Notes: generated by a model not told the origin, from the letters alone. A stretch of DNA of 64,000 bases from GCA-2705995 sp048267965 (GCA_048267965.1 JBLWWK010000001.1:620001-684000), one strand, 5' to 3'. Positions 24,488-34,638 are shown, counted from the stretch's first letter. Program-made: numbers and translations.

Positions 24488-25498
24488 ATGAAAGAAAAAC
24501 AACCGCTAGATTCTTCGGATAAGAAAAAGTTAGGGCGAAGAATTTTGCCCTTGCTTTTTTTTGGTTTGCTGGCAGCTGCCGTTTTTGGGTTTATTGCGCT
24601 CACTGTGGAAGAGGCTTTTAGTCGCAGTGGAGATACTACTTCTACTTTCATGATGTATGGTTTTGGGGTATTCTTTTTTGGTGTAATTGGCTTTATGGTT
24701 TGGTCGAATGTAGCAGATATTCGCAATGGGCAGAAATACCGAGTTACAGGGGTAATTACCAATAAAAGGCTAAACATTCACAAAAGCGCTAAATCGGCCA
24801 ATAACCGAACCTCTTCGCAAAACAGAACTACACGCCACCACTACATTACAGTAAACGAAGAAGAATATTTAATTAACGCCAAATGCTATCAGAAAGCCCG
24901 TGTAGGATCTCAAGTAGTTTACGAATACGGACCGCTTTCTAAAGTTATTTTGCGTTTCGATTTGGTAGAAGAGTCGCTTGGTAACGAAGAAAAGCAGCAA
25001 AAACAATCGGCAGAAAAAAACTTTTTAGAATTGGCCGTTCCAGATGCTCCATTTACCGAAAAAGATGAAAAAGCGGTAAAACGATTGTTTAGAAAACAAC
25101 TAAAAGCTCGGTTAATCTGGTTGGTTCCTACCTTGTTTATTGTTCTCAGTTTAGTGTATAGCAACATGGAAGGGTTGTTGCTTTTTCTGTTTCCAATAGT
25201 AATTGTTCCGCCTGTGCAGTTGTTTAAAATAGTAAAATCGTATAAGCGATTTAGAAACAACATGCTGCTAAAACGCAAAAAAGGAAAAACCGTAATTGTT
25301 GAAGATAAAACCACTTTTACATCGAATCAATCGAAAACTATTTTGCGGTTAATCACCAGTATGGGGCAAATTGCGGTAAGCCCAGAAATTTACGATAGCA
25401 TAGCGGTAAACGATCACGTTTTAATCTTCTACACGCCTTGTGGTAAGCAGGTTTTGAGCATAGTAACCATGAATAAGCAAGAGTTTTTTGTTAACTAA
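24488..25498 (+). CDS. Membrane protein of unknown function (four hydrophobic segments)
   Basis: About 336 residues from ATG 24488, 1 bp after the previous stop. Hydrophobic pair 1 is LLFFGLLAAAVFGFIALTV and FMMYGFGVFFFGVIGFMVW; pair 2, in the second half, is LIWLVPTLFIVLSLVY and LLLFLFPIVIVPPVQLF. The intervening ~110 residues (YRVTGVITNKRLNIHKS...YEYGPLSKVIL) look like a DUF3592-type extracytoplasmic strand domain. The function is unknown; it is paired with the preceding lipoprotein. Confidence 0.7.
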   Translation: MKEKQPLDSSDKKKLGRRILPLLFFGLLAAAVFGFIALTVEEAFSRSGDTTSTFMMYGFGVFFFGVIGFMVWSNVADIRNGQKYRVTGVITNKRLNIHKSAKSANNRTSSQNRTTRHHYITVNEEEYLINAKCYQKARVGSQVVYEYGPLSKVILRFDLVEESLGNEEKQQKQSAEKNFLELAVPDAPFTEKDEKAVKRLFRKQLKARLIWLVPTLFIVLSLVYSNMEGLLLFLFPIVIVPPVQLFKIVKSYKRFRNNMLLKRKKGKTVIVEDKTTFTSNQSKTILRLITSMGQIAVSPEIYDSIAVNDHVLIFYTPCGKQVLSIVTMNKQEFFVN

Positions 25499-25542
25499 AA
25501 CAACTCCCTTTGTTGAGCAACCTAGAAATGGCTAAAAATAAT

Positions 25543-25560
25543 GGTAGGAACCGATTTTCG
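25543..25560. repeat. GGTAGGAACCGATTTTCG motif copy upstream of the histidine kinase gene
   Basis: It shares the 17-mer GTAGGAACCGATTTTCG with 58580-58596. It lies in the 5' leader of the kinase gene, before the preferred ATG at 25630. Confidence 0.8.
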
Positions 25561-25629
25561 TTTCTATTGAACCTTGCAATTCTGAACCAACAGCAGAAAA
25601 CAATAGAAATATCTTTTCTACATTTCAGC

Positions 25630-27603
25630 ATGAAAACGAAAAACGCCACTTACTGCTTGTTGAGGTTACTAGCTCTGCTTTTTTTAAGTGTTTCAACCCA
25701 TGCTCAAACGGTTGTAGAACAAGAAATTAGCTGGTTAAAAGATTCACTTTCTCGCTCAACCGATTCGGTTCAAACGCATCTTTATATCGAAATGGCACTG
25801 AAATATCGCTCTCTCAACAGCGATAGCTCTACTTTTTATTTGCTCAAAGCATTCGATCAAGAAAAACAAGCCAATTCAAACTATCTAAAAGCTAGATTAT
25901 ATACAGTAAAAGGCATCTTGTCTAACGATAAAGGTGCTTACGATATTGCTTTAAATCAGTTAGATACTGCTCTAAAAAAGGTAGAAAATACCGAAGAGCA
26001 TAAACTTATTGGTTCCATCTATATTAACAAGGCAAATACGTATAAGGCAATTAAAGATTTTGAGCAGACGCTCGCCAACCAAACGCGAGGAATTGAGCAT
26101 TACGAAAAAGCGCAAGATTCTTCTCTCTTGGCAATTGGTTATCAAAACTTAGGATATACCTACCTAACGTTAGGTGATAAAAAAGAGGCAAGAAAATACC
26201 TCGAATTGGCCGTTCAGATTTACAGAAACAAGAAAAAATACGCTCCGTTAGCTAGTTGTTTAAACATGTTGGCCATTTATTATTTCGAAGAAAAAGAAAC
26301 AGACAAAGCAGAAGAATATGCCTTAGAATCGGTGGCAATGTACGATTCGCTCGGAGGCGAACTCCACAAAGCTTATCCGTTAAGTGTGCTAGGGTCGGTA
26401 TACAGAGAGAAAAAAGAATGGGTTCGTTCAGAAAAATACTACACCGAATCGTTAAAGTTGCATCAAAAGGCAAATGCCAATACTGTTTCGTTGTTTTTAA
26501 TTAACGATGTAGCCAAAGCAAAACTGCAACTCAACAAAGTTTCAGAGGCCTTAGAATTAGCAGAGAGTGGATATCAAAAAGCCGAAGAAATCGATTTTAA
26601 ATCGGTTCAGTACTTGCTCGGTTTTACCTTGTCTGAAGCCCTTAGTAAGAGCAATAATTATCAAGAAGCGTACAATGTTTTGGTTACCAGCACACTAATA
26701 AGAGATAGTATTTTTAGTGAAGAAAGATTAGATCAAGCCGCTAAGTTTAAAGAGCAGTTTGAATCAGAAAAAAAAGAAAGAGAGATTCTTCAACAAAAGA
26801 AGCAACTGATTCAAAACGAGCTGGAACTCACCCAAAAAAATAGAACTATTCAAGTAGTAACTGCTTTGCTCATTATTCTGGCGCTAATTGCCATTTCTAT
26901 TGTGCTCATGCTTCGGTTAAAAGCCAAAAAAATTCAAGCAAAAGCAGAATTAGATCAAGTAATCTCAGAACATAAAACTCAAGAAAATCTCAAAGAGCAA
27001 CGATTGCGAATTGCAAGAGATCTGCACGATACCATAGGTTCTGAGCTTACCTATATTTCTTCGTTGGCAGATTTAGCTATGCGGCAAACAGACTTAAGCA
27101 AAAGTCAAATAGTAGAAAAAGTGAGCCAAATAAAGCTGTACACCAACTCAACCATTGCCGAGTTAAGAGACACGCTTTGGGCCATGAATAAAGAAGAAAT
27201 TACATTAGAAGATATTCAAAACAGAACGCACCAACTGGCTTCTAAAGTAGAAGCAGCTACGGCCTGCTCGGTAAAAATTCACGATTCTCCCTATCAACTC
27301 AAAGTAGATGCATTTGTAGGCATGAATATTTTTAGAATTATTCAAGAAGCTATTAACAACGCTGTAAAACATGCTCAAACGCAAGAAATAAACGTGACTT
27401 TTTGTGTAGACCAAGGCAAAGAATTTCAAGTGAGCATAAAAGATGGCGGAATCGGTTTTGATACTTCTGGTAGAGCTGCCGGAAACGGCATGCAAATAAT
27501 GCGGAATCGGGCACATCAAATTGGCGCAATTCTATCTATTTCGAGCATTTTAACCGAAGGAACCGAAATACTATTAACAAAAGAAAAAGCATCCACAGAA
27601 TGA
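25630..27603 (+). CDS. TPR-containing sensor histidine kinase (HisKA_3 / NarL type)
   Basis: About 657 residues with the start at ATG 25630, giving the signal peptide MKTKNATYCLLRLLALLFLSVSTHA; the longer frame from 25510 translates the repeat and is unlikely. Tetratricopeptide repeats fill about residues 80-370 (IGYQNLGYTYLTLGDKKEARKYL and similar). A membrane helix follows (VVTALLIILALIAISIVLML). The HisKA_3 domain has the phospho-acceptor His466 (RIARDLHDTIGSELTY), then a HATPase with EAINNAVKHA, GGIGFD and GNGMQIM. The response regulator gene overlaps by 4 bp (ATGA), so they form one two-component system. The signal is unknown. Confidence 0.93.
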   Translation: MKTKNATYCLLRLLALLFLSVSTHAQTVVEQEISWLKDSLSRSTDSVQTHLYIEMALKYRSLNSDSSTFYLLKAFDQEKQANSNYLKARLYTVKGILSNDKGAYDIALNQLDTALKKVENTEEHKLIGSIYINKANTYKAIKDFEQTLANQTRGIEHYEKAQDSSLLAIGYQNLGYTYLTLGDKKEARKYLELAVQIYRNKKKYAPLASCLNMLAIYYFEEKETDKAEEYALESVAMYDSLGGELHKAYPLSVLGSVYREKKEWVRSEKYYTESLKLHQKANANTVSLFLINDVAKAKLQLNKVSEALELAESGYQKAEEIDFKSVQYLLGFTLSEALSKSNNYQEAYNVLVTSTLIRDSIFSEERLDQAAKFKEQFESEKKEREILQQKKQLIQNELELTQKNRTIQVVTALLIILALIAISIVLMLRLKAKKIQAKAELDQVISEHKTQENLKEQRLRIARDLHDTIGSELTYISSLADLAMRQTDLSKSQIVEKVSQIKLYTNSTIAELRDTLWAMNKEEITLEDIQNRTHQLASKVEAATACSVKIHDSPYQLKVDAFVGMNIFRIIQEAINNAVKHAQTQEINVTFCVDQGKEFQVSIKDGGIGFDTSGRAAGNGMQIMRNRAHQIGAILSISSILTEGTEILLTKEKASTE

Positions 27604-28247
27604 AAGTAGGAATTGTAGACGATAATTTTCGAATTATTCAAGTAACGCGAGATAAGCTAGCTTTATTCGATGATGTTGAAATTGCTATGGTGGCCACCTC
27701 TGGCAAAGAATGTTTAGAATATTTAGAAAGTAATTCGCTGCTCGATATACTTCTTATGGATATTGAAATGCCCGAACTCAATGGCATAGAAACCGTAGAA
27801 ATCTGTAAAAAGAAATATCCTCACATCAAGGTAATTATGTTTACAGTAGTAGATGCCGAAGAGAATGTGTTTAAATCTGTTTTGGCAGGAGCCAATGGTT
27901 ACTTATTAAAAGAAATAGAAGCCGATAAACTGCATGCTGCGCTCGTAGATACCCAAAATGGAGGCGCTATTATGAGTCCGTCAATTGCTCAAAAAACACT
28001 GCAATTTCTTCGATTTCCAGAACTTACCGAGTCGTTTATTAAAGAAGACGGAACCATTGAGTTAAGCAAAAGAGAAACCCAAGTACTCGAGCAAATTAGT
28101 CAAGGTTTAAGCGCTACTTCGGTAGCAAAAAATCTTTTTATCTCTCCAGGAACCGTTCGAAAACACATCGAAAATATTTACCAAAAACTGAACGTAAACA
28201 GCAGAATAGAAGCCATCCAAAAAGCAAGAAGGCATCATTTATTGTAA
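27600..28247 (+). CDS. NarL/LuxR-family response regulator
   Basis: The 215-residue protein has a receiver domain with acidic pair Asp7/Asp8 and phospho-acceptor Asp54 (LLMDIEMPE), then Thr and Lys of the switch (MFTVVDAEE, YLLKEIE). The C-terminal LuxR helix-turn-helix reads LSKRETQVLEQISQGLSATSVAKNLFISPGTVRKHIENIY. It is translated through an ATGA overlap with the kinase, its obvious partner. Targets may include the nearby lipoprotein genes, but no site was identified. Confidence 0.95.
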   Translation: MKVGIVDDNFRIIQVTRDKLALFDDVEIAMVATSGKECLEYLESNSLLDILLMDIEMPELNGIETVEICKKKYPHIKVIMFTVVDAEENVFKSVLAGANGYLLKEIEADKLHAALVDTQNGGAIMSPSIAQKTLQFLRFPELTESFIKEDGTIELSKRETQVLEQISQGLSATSVAKNLFISPGTVRKHIENIYQKLNVNSRIEAIQKARRHHLL

Positions 28248-28304
28248 TTTCAGGTTAAAAACGATGTAAAAATTATTGGCAAGATATTTTAGATTCGAAA
28301 TCGT

Positions 28305-28316
28305 GTTCCTACCGAT
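28305..28316. repeat. GTTCCTACCGAT motif copy in the gap before the metal-efflux cluster
   Basis: GTTCCTACCGAT preceded by T instead of G. It lies 58 bp after the response-regulator stop codon and about 100 bp before the His-rich protein gene. Confidence 0.6.
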
Positions 28317-28417
28317 AGAGGAGAGGAAAAAGAAGAAAAGTGACCCTCCAGATTTTAGTTAAATGTTTCTGAAATAAAAAAAAGTCTGAAAAGTTGCTCT
28401 ATATTCGTTGGGTGAAA

Positions 28418-28852
28418 ATGCAGCGCATACAAGCTATAAAATCTGTTGGTTTATTGATGGTTATCCTTCTCGGATGGTTTCATCAATCGGTTCCTCATGT
28501 TCACCATGAGCACAGTGCGCACACGCATATTACAGATCACCACCATTCTCATGAGGGGCACCATCACCACGATCATTCTTCTGAAAATGAAGGTGATAGT
28601 CCGCTAGATTTTTTCTTTCATCAACACTCTCATCATTCGCATGAGCAGGTAGTTCAACAAGCTACCGAAGTTCAACCATCGAAAACGAGTGTTAATCTAG
28701 TAAAAGCCTTAACGGCTGCGTTTTACAACCGTGGAGATCGAGTTGTTGAATTCGAAAAAGAAGAAGTATACGCGTCTTTTTTAGTTAAAACGCACTCTCC
28801 ATTTCTTTCAGGTATAGCACTGCGGGGTCCCCCAGTACGCCTATTCTCTTAA
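28418..28852 (+). CDS. Histidine-rich exported protein, likely metal-binding
   Basis: About 144 residues from ATG 28418 (an upstream in-frame start at 28394 is possible). The N-terminal hydrophobic stretch AIKSVGLLMVILLGWFHQSVPHVHHE is a signal or anchor. Residues ~25-80 are dense in His (HHEHSAHTHITDHHHSHEGHH, HQHSHHSHEQ). It precedes a CzcA-type pump, so it probably binds Zn, Co or Ni in the periplasm. The C-terminal half is not conserved in any family I recognise. Confidence 0.8.
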   Translation: MQRIQAIKSVGLLMVILLGWFHQSVPHVHHEHSAHTHITDHHHSHEGHHHHDHSSENEGDSPLDFFFHQHSHHSHEQVVQQATEVQPSKTSVNLVKALTAAFYNRGDRVVEFEKEEVYASFLVKTHSPFLSGIALRGPPVRLFS

Positions 28853-29041
28853 AGCTATTCAATTTCGACTTATTGGTGTTGTCTTTTGCAATTGAGCCTT
28901 AAAATAGGGCGCGACTTGTTGCGGAAGATGATGGTTGTTTGGGTACATACGTGCCTAAATTTTAGTCAAGAAAGAATAGCTGATCTGTGTTTTCAATTCT
29001 CTGAAAACAAAGTTTTTAGGTGTTTCATGTAAACAACAATC
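28853..29041. other. Gap between His-rich gene and czcA fusion
   Basis: A 189-bp region without a gene. I see no clear promoter, terminator or metalloregulator palindrome. Confidence 0.4.
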
Positions 29042-32000
29042 ATGTTAGATAAAATTATAAAGTATTCGATTAAGAATAAACTTATTATCGGATTACTTAC
29101 GCTAGCGTTGATCGGTTGGGGAAGCTATTCATTGACGAAATTGCCAATAGATGCTGTTCCTGATATTACCGACAACCAAGTTATGGTAATCACGGTATCG
29201 CCTACTTTGGCCGCACAAGAAGTAGAGCGTTTAGTTACTTTTCCGGTAGAACAGACCATGGTTTCGATTCCGGAGATTGAAGAAATGCGGTCGTTTTCTC
29301 GTTTCGGACTTTCTATTGTTACCATCGTTTTTAAAGAAAGTACCGATTTGTATTGGGCTCGCCAACAGGTGCAAGAACGTTTGAGCTTGGCAGGAAATGA
29401 AATTCCAGATGGAGTTGGGCAGCCTGAAATGGCACCTGTAACTACTGGTCTGGGCGAGATTTACCAATATGCGGTAAAAGCCAAACCGGGTTACGAAGAT
29501 CAATACGATGCAACAGAATTGCGTACTATTCAAGACTGGCTGATTAAAAGGCAGTTGTTGGGTACAGAAGGCGTTGCTGAAGTAAGTGGTTTTGGCGGTT
29601 ATGTAAAGCAGTACGAAATCGCTATAGACCCCGATAAAATCAGAAGTTTCAATATCAGTATCAACGAGGTTTTCGATGCCTTAAAGGCCAATAATCAAAA
29701 TACAGGTGGTGCTTACATTGATAAAAATCCCAATGCCTACTTTATTCGCAGTGAAGGGTTAATCAAGAGCATTGAGGAGATTGAGAAAATCGTAATCCGT
29801 TCTAATGTTAATGGCAATCCATTATTAGTGAGGGATGTTGCCACCGTTCAATTTGGCCATGGGGTACGTTATGGTGCCGCCACACAAAACGCACAAGGCG
29901 AAACGGTTACAGGAATTGTGATGATGCTAAAAGGAGCCAATTCTTCTGCGGTAATCAATAACGTAAAAGAGAAAATCGAGCAAATTAAAACCAACTTGCC
30001 AGAAGGTGTTACCATTGAGCCTTTTTTAGATCGTAAAAGTTTGGTAGATAGGGCGATTGGTACGGTGACCACCAATCTTGTAGAAGGAGCTTTAATCGTC
30101 ATCTTTATTCTCATACTTTTCTTAGGGAATTTACGAGGTGGCCTTATCGTAGCATCGGTAATTCCCTTAGCTATGCTTTTTGCTATTGGTATGATGCGTC
30201 TATTTGGGGTGTCTGGCAATTTGATGAGTCTAGGAGCTATTGATTTTGGTTTAATTGTAGATGGAGCCGTAATTATTGTAGAAGCCGTATTGCACGGAAT
30301 CCATGTTGCCAAAAAGAAATATGCAGGGGTTAAGCGGCTTACTGCTGCTCAAATGGACCATGAAGTATTTGAATCTGCCAGTAAAATTAGAACCTCTGCC
30401 GCTTTTGGGGAGATCATTATCCTAATTGTTTATCTACCACTTTGGGCGTTGGTTGGAGTAGAAGGAAAAATGTTTACCCCAATGGCTCAAACGGTATCCT
30501 TCGCTATTTTGGGCGCTTTCTTGCTTTCGTTGACTTACGTTCCCATGCTATCGGCTTTGGCACTGAGCAAAAAGACTACCCACAAGCGAAACTTCTCAGA
30601 TAAAATGATGGATGCAATTCAGAAAGCTTATCGTCCTATCATCGAGGCCGCTCTTAAAATGAAAAAGACGATTGCCCTATCTGCTGTAGCGCTTTTTGTT
30701 ATTGCCTTATTCGTTTTTAATGGTCTAGGTGGAGAATTTATACCACAACTTGATGAAGGTGATTTTGCCGTAGAAACGAGGGTACCAGTAGGAAGCTCGT
30801 TGCAACAGTCGATCGAGGTGTCTCAAAAAGCACAAGAAATCATTTTGCGCGAATTCCCAGAGGTGAAACAAGTGGTCAATAAAATCGGGTCTGGCGAAAT
30901 TCCTACCGATCCAATGCCCATAGAAGCTGGAGATATGATGATCATCTTAAAACCCAAAAACGAGTGGGTAAGTGCCAGCACAAGAGAAGAGTTGGTTAGT
31001 AAAATGGAAGAAGCACTAGCTGTAATTCCTAACGCTACTTTTGGTTTTCAGCAACCTATTCAAATGCGATTTAACGAGTTGCTTACCGGTGCCAAACAAG
31101 ATGTGGTACTTAAAATCTATGGTGAAGACCTTAACACCTTGGCAAGCTTGGCCAAAGAGGTGGGCGGTTTGATCCAAGCGGTACCTGGAGCAGAAGATCT
31201 GTACATCGAAGAGATTACGGGTTTGCCACAAATCCAGATTGAATTGAACAGAGATAAAATAGCGATGTATGGCTTGAACGTGCAAGACATCAATCAAGCT
31301 ATTGCTATTGCTTTTGCAGGCCAATCTAGTGGATTGGTTTACGAGGGAGAGAAGCGATTCGATATGGTGGTTCGGTTAGATAAAGCCTACCGAATCGATA
31401 TTTCAGATGTGCAAAACTTGTTTGTAGAGAATCCGAATGGGGCGCCCATTCCTTTGCACGAAGTGGCTTCGGTTACGTATGCGCCAGGCCCTGTGCAAAT
31501 ACAACGAGATAATGCCAAACGAAGGGTAACTATTGGTTTTAATGTTCGAACACGTGATGTTAAAAGTGTAGTTGCTGATATACAGCAAATTGTAAAAACA
31601 AAAATGGACATGCCCGCAGGATATTATGTAACCTATGGCGGCCAGTTCGAGAATTTACAACGTGCAACGCAACGTTTGGCGATAGTGGTGCCATTGGCTT
31701 TGCTGCTGATTTTTGTTTTGTTGTATTTCACTTTTGGCTCTATCAAACAAGGCCTTCTCATTTTTACAGCCATTCCTTTATCAGCAATAGGGGGAGTTTT
31801 TGCTTTATTGCTGCGTGACATGCCTTTTAGTATTTCGGCTGGTGTGGGTTTTATAGCCCTATTTGGTGTAGCAGTTTTAAACGGAATTGTACTCATTGCC
31901 GAATTTAACCGATTGGAAAAAGAAGGCGTGACCGACATCTATCAGCGGGTATTGGAAGGAACCCAATTGCGCTTACGTCCGGTGTTGATGACTGCAGCAG

Positions 32001-33433
32001 TGGCCTCGTTAGGATTTTTGCCCATGGCAATTTCGAATACCGCAGGGGCAGAAGTACAACGCCCATTAGCTACCGTTGTGATTGGAGGTTTGTTAACAGC
32101 TACTTTGCTCACCTTAGTGGTTTTGCCTGTACTCTACATTTTGCTGAACGAGAATAAACCATGGAGTTTCAAAAAAGCAAAATATCTACCAATGGTGATT
32201 CTTTTGGTAGTATTCTGCTCAAGCTTAAATTCTCAAGCACAATCTCAGGGCCCTAAACGCCTGAGTTTACAAGAAGCCATCGTTTATGCGAAGCAGCGAA
32301 ACGAGCAAATGCGGCTAGCTAAGTTAGGTGTAGAAGATGCAATGGCTAAGAAAAAGGGAGCTTGGGCAATTCCGAGGTTAGAGGTCAACTACATGCAAGG
32401 TGTAGTGAGTAATCCTACTATAGAAGACAACATGGTGAATGTTGTTCAACGGATTGAATTCCCAACGGTTTATGGGCAAAAGGTGCGAGTTGCAAAAGCT
32501 CAAGTAGAGGAGAGCGAACAAGCAAGTAAACGAGTAGAACAAAACCTAGTTCAAAAGGTGAAAACGGCCTATTTGCGATACGTGTTTGTTCTTGAGCAAA
32601 TTAATTTGTTGAAACAACAAGATAGCTTGTATTCTAGTTTGAGCAGCTTCAGTAAACAACGTTTTGAAACAGGAGAATCTGCACGGTTAGAAATGGTTGC
32701 TGCAAAAACGCAAGCTATGCAAGCCAAAAATAAATGGATGCAGATGCAAGCAGAGTTAAGAATTGCACAAACCGAATTGCAAGTGTTATTGCAAACCGAA
32801 GAGGCTGTGGTTCCTACAGAAACGCAGTTGAAAAAGTTGCTTTTGCCTGCAAAAATGTTCGACACGCAAGGCTTACAAAACAATCCAGAGTTAGCCTATT
32901 TTCAGCAAGCTATAGCAGTAAGCGAGCAAAAGGTGAAGTTAGCGAAACACCAATGGTTTCCTGATTTAATGCTGGGTTATAACAGCCAAACGTACAATGG
33001 TCAACAAACTATAGACGGGCAAGATTTCAATTTTACAAAGAGCGATCGGTTTAGCTTTTTTCAGGTGGGATTGGCAATTCCGTTATTACCAAACGGACAA
33101 GCATCTAAGGTGAAGTCGGCAAATATTAAGGCTCAAATCGCTAAGTCGAATATGCAACTTGTTAAAAATCAGTTGAATGGTGAGTTTTTGTCGTTGCAAG
33201 AACAGTACAAACGATTGCAGCAAACGCTTGCTTATTACGAAAGTGAAGCGAATCCGCAAGCCGATTTAATTATTGCGAACTCAGAAGCAAGTTTTAAAAA
33301 TGGTGAAACTTCTTATAGTCAGCACTTTATCAATTTAAATCTAGCGCTTTCAATTCGTCAAGAATATGTGCAAAGCACTTGGGAATATAACCAAGTAGTG
33401 ATAGCCCTAGAACGCCTTTTGGGCAATTTCTAA
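29042..33433 (+). CDS. CzcA-type heavy-metal RND pump fused to a TolC-like outer-membrane factor
   Basis: The 1463-residue protein begins with a full HME-RND pump (~1040 residues): GYSLTKLPIDAVPDIT at the N-terminus, and the TM4 proton-relay motif DFGLIVDGAVIIVE with Asp401, Asp407 and Glu414, the pattern of divalent-cation CzcA rather than CusA. After LNENKPWSFKKAKYLP comes a hydrophobic stretch with a signal-peptidase-like site (VILLVVFCSSLNSQAQS, about 1051-1069), then ~390 residues of TolC/OEP coiled-coil repeats (LSLQEAIVYAKQRNEQM...). Pump and outer-membrane channel are thus encoded as one chain. It exports Co/Zn/Cd-like ions with the adaptor encoded 19 bp downstream. Confidence 0.93.
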   Translation: MLDKIIKYSIKNKLIIGLLTLALIGWGSYSLTKLPIDAVPDITDNQVMVITVSPTLAAQEVERLVTFPVEQTMVSIPEIEEMRSFSRFGLSIVTIVFKESTDLYWARQQVQERLSLAGNEIPDGVGQPEMAPVTTGLGEIYQYAVKAKPGYEDQYDATELRTIQDWLIKRQLLGTEGVAEVSGFGGYVKQYEIAIDPDKIRSFNISINEVFDALKANNQNTGGAYIDKNPNAYFIRSEGLIKSIEEIEKIVIRSNVNGNPLLVRDVATVQFGHGVRYGAATQNAQGETVTGIVMMLKGANSSAVINNVKEKIEQIKTNLPEGVTIEPFLDRKSLVDRAIGTVTTNLVEGALIVIFILILFLGNLRGGLIVASVIPLAMLFAIGMMRLFGVSGNLMSLGAIDFGLIVDGAVIIVEAVLHGIHVAKKKYAGVKRLTAAQMDHEVFESASKIRTSAAFGEIIILIVYLPLWALVGVEGKMFTPMAQTVSFAILGAFLLSLTYVPMLSALALSKKTTHKRNFSDKMMDAIQKAYRPIIEAALKMKKTIALSAVALFVIALFVFNGLGGEFIPQLDEGDFAVETRVPVGSSLQQSIEVSQKAQEIILREFPEVKQVVNKIGSGEIPTDPMPIEAGDMMIILKPKNEWVSASTREELVSKMEEALAVIPNATFGFQQPIQMRFNELLTGAKQDVVLKIYGEDLNTLASLAKEVGGLIQAVPGAEDLYIEEITGLPQIQIELNRDKIAMYGLNVQDINQAIAIAFAGQSSGLVYEGEKRFDMVVRLDKAYRIDISDVQNLFVENPNGAPIPLHEVASVTYAPGPVQIQRDNAKRRVTIGFNVRTRDVKSVVADIQQIVKTKMDMPAGYYVTYGGQFENLQRATQRLAIVVPLALLLIFVLLYFTFGSIKQGLLIFTAIPLSAIGGVFALLLRDMPFSISAGVGFIALFGVAVLNGIVLIAEFNRLEKEGVTDIYQRVLEGTQLRLRPVLMTAAVASLGFLPMAISNTAGAEVQRPLATVVIGGLLTATLLTLVVLPVLYILLNENKPWSFKKAKYLPMVILLVVFCSSLNSQAQSQGPKRLSLQEAIVYAKQRNEQMRLAKLGVEDAMAKKKGAWAIPRLEVNYMQGVVSNPTIEDNMVNVVQRIEFPTVYGQKVRVAKAQVEESEQASKRVEQNLVQKVKTAYLRYVFVLEQINLLKQQDSLYSSLSSFSKQRFETGESARLEMVAAKTQAMQAKNKWMQMQAELRIAQTELQVLLQTEEAVVPTETQLKKLLLPAKMFDTQGLQNNPELAYFQQAIAVSEQKVKLAKHQWFPDLMLGYNSQTYNGQQTIDGQDFNFTKSDRFSFFQVGLAIPLLPNGQASKVKSANIKAQIAKSNMQLVKNQLNGEFLSLQEQYKRLQQTLAYYESEANPQADLIIANSEASFKNGETSYSQHFINLNLALSIRQEYVQSTWEYNQVVIALERLLGNF

Positions 33434-33452
33434 TTCCAAAAACATAGAATGA

Positions 33453-34622
33453 ATGAAATTTAATCAAAATCATTGGTGGGTAATGGTGGTCTTAACTCTG
33501 TTATTATCAGCCTGTAGTAATACATCAGAAACAAATGAGCCCGTTTCTACTGAATCAGCTCCTGTAAATAAGAACCAACTCATTTTTACAGAAGCGCAGT
33601 ATCAGTTGGCTGAAATCGGAACGGGGCAATTACAACTGAAGAGTGTTAGCGAGATAATTCGCGTAAATGGTACAGTAGAAACAGAACCTGCTGGAATCGC
33701 CACTTTATCAGCACCCCTGGGTGGGTATTTACTCACGCCAGCTTTATTGCCTGGGCAAAAAGTTAAAAAAGGCGAGGTTTTGGCAGAATTGCAGAACCCT
33801 GAATTTATACAGATACAGCGAGATTATTTAGAAAGTAAAGCTCGCTTAACCTATTTAGAATCAGAATATAAACGCCAGCAAGCATTGCGAAGTAACGAAG
33901 TGAATGCAGTTAAAACCTTTGAACAGGTTAGTGCTGATTACCAAGCAATAAAGGCAAAAGTAGAAGGGCTAAGAGCGAGTTTAAACTTGATAGGAATTAG
34001 CGTTGAATCGGTAGATAAAGGAAACATCAGTAGCAAAGCGGTGCTGAGGTCTCCTATTAACGGTCACATTAAAACGAGTAATTTCAATTTAGGAAACTAT
34101 GTAAATCCGAAAGATGTAGTGTTCGAAATTGTGAATAGAGAAGCATTGCATCTGGTGCTCGATGTTTATGAAAAAGAGATTGCTCGAGTGAAAGAAGGGC
34201 AAGCCATTCATTTTGGTGCTAATAGCGAACTAAGATTAAACCGAAAAGCAAGTGTTTTTCTGGTAGGAACCGCAAGTGAAAAAGATAGAGTGGTTCCGGT
34301 GCATAGCCATATTGCTAAAAACAACGCAGAAGGATTGTTGCCTGGAATGTATGTGAAAGCCAGGATAGAAACAGATAGCACTCTTTCTTTAACAGCACCA
34401 GAAGAGGCAATTGTTATGTATCAAGGTAATCCCTTTTTGATTTTACAAGAAATCAGCAACAATCAATATGTATTTGAATTAGTGCCAGTTGTGTTAGGTA
34501 GTCAGCACGATGGAGAAGTAGCGGTTGGTTTTCCTGGGTTTTCTCATCCAGAAGAAAAGAAATGGGTGTTTAAAAATGCCTATGCCGTGTTATCAGCAAA
34601 AATAAATTCAGAAGAAGAATAA
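33453..34622 (+). CDS. Periplasmic adaptor (membrane fusion protein) of the metal RND pump, lipoprotein
   Basis: The 389-residue CzcB/CusB-like HlyD-family protein has the lipobox VVLTLLLSAC near residue 20. It shows a biotinyl-lipoyl half (LSAPLGGYLLTPALLPGQKVKKGEVLAEL), a coiled-coil hairpin (~125-170), the second lipoyl half (VLRSPINGHIKTSNFNLGNYV), a beta barrel (LVLDVYEKEIARVKEGQ) and a membrane-proximal domain. It links the CzcA pump to the outer-membrane part. It carries an in-frame GGTAGGAACC (34262-34271). Confidence 0.92.
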   Translation: MKFNQNHWWVMVVLTLLLSACSNTSETNEPVSTESAPVNKNQLIFTEAQYQLAEIGTGQLQLKSVSEIIRVNGTVETEPAGIATLSAPLGGYLLTPALLPGQKVKKGEVLAELQNPEFIQIQRDYLESKARLTYLESEYKRQQALRSNEVNAVKTFEQVSADYQAIKAKVEGLRASLNLIGISVESVDKGNISSKAVLRSPINGHIKTSNFNLGNYVNPKDVVFEIVNREALHLVLDVYEKEIARVKEGQAIHFGANSELRLNRKASVFLVGTASEKDRVVPVHSHIAKNNAEGLLPGMYVKARIETDSTLSLTAPEEAIVMYQGNPFLILQEISNNQYVFELVPVVLGSQHDGEVAVGFPGFSHPEEKKWVFKNAYAVLSAKINSEEE

Positions 34623-34638
34623 CAATAATTAAAAAAAG

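Noticed and set aside
25510..25629. N-terminal extension of the histidine kinase
   Set aside because: It covers a repeat copy and precedes a clear signal peptide beginning at 25630.
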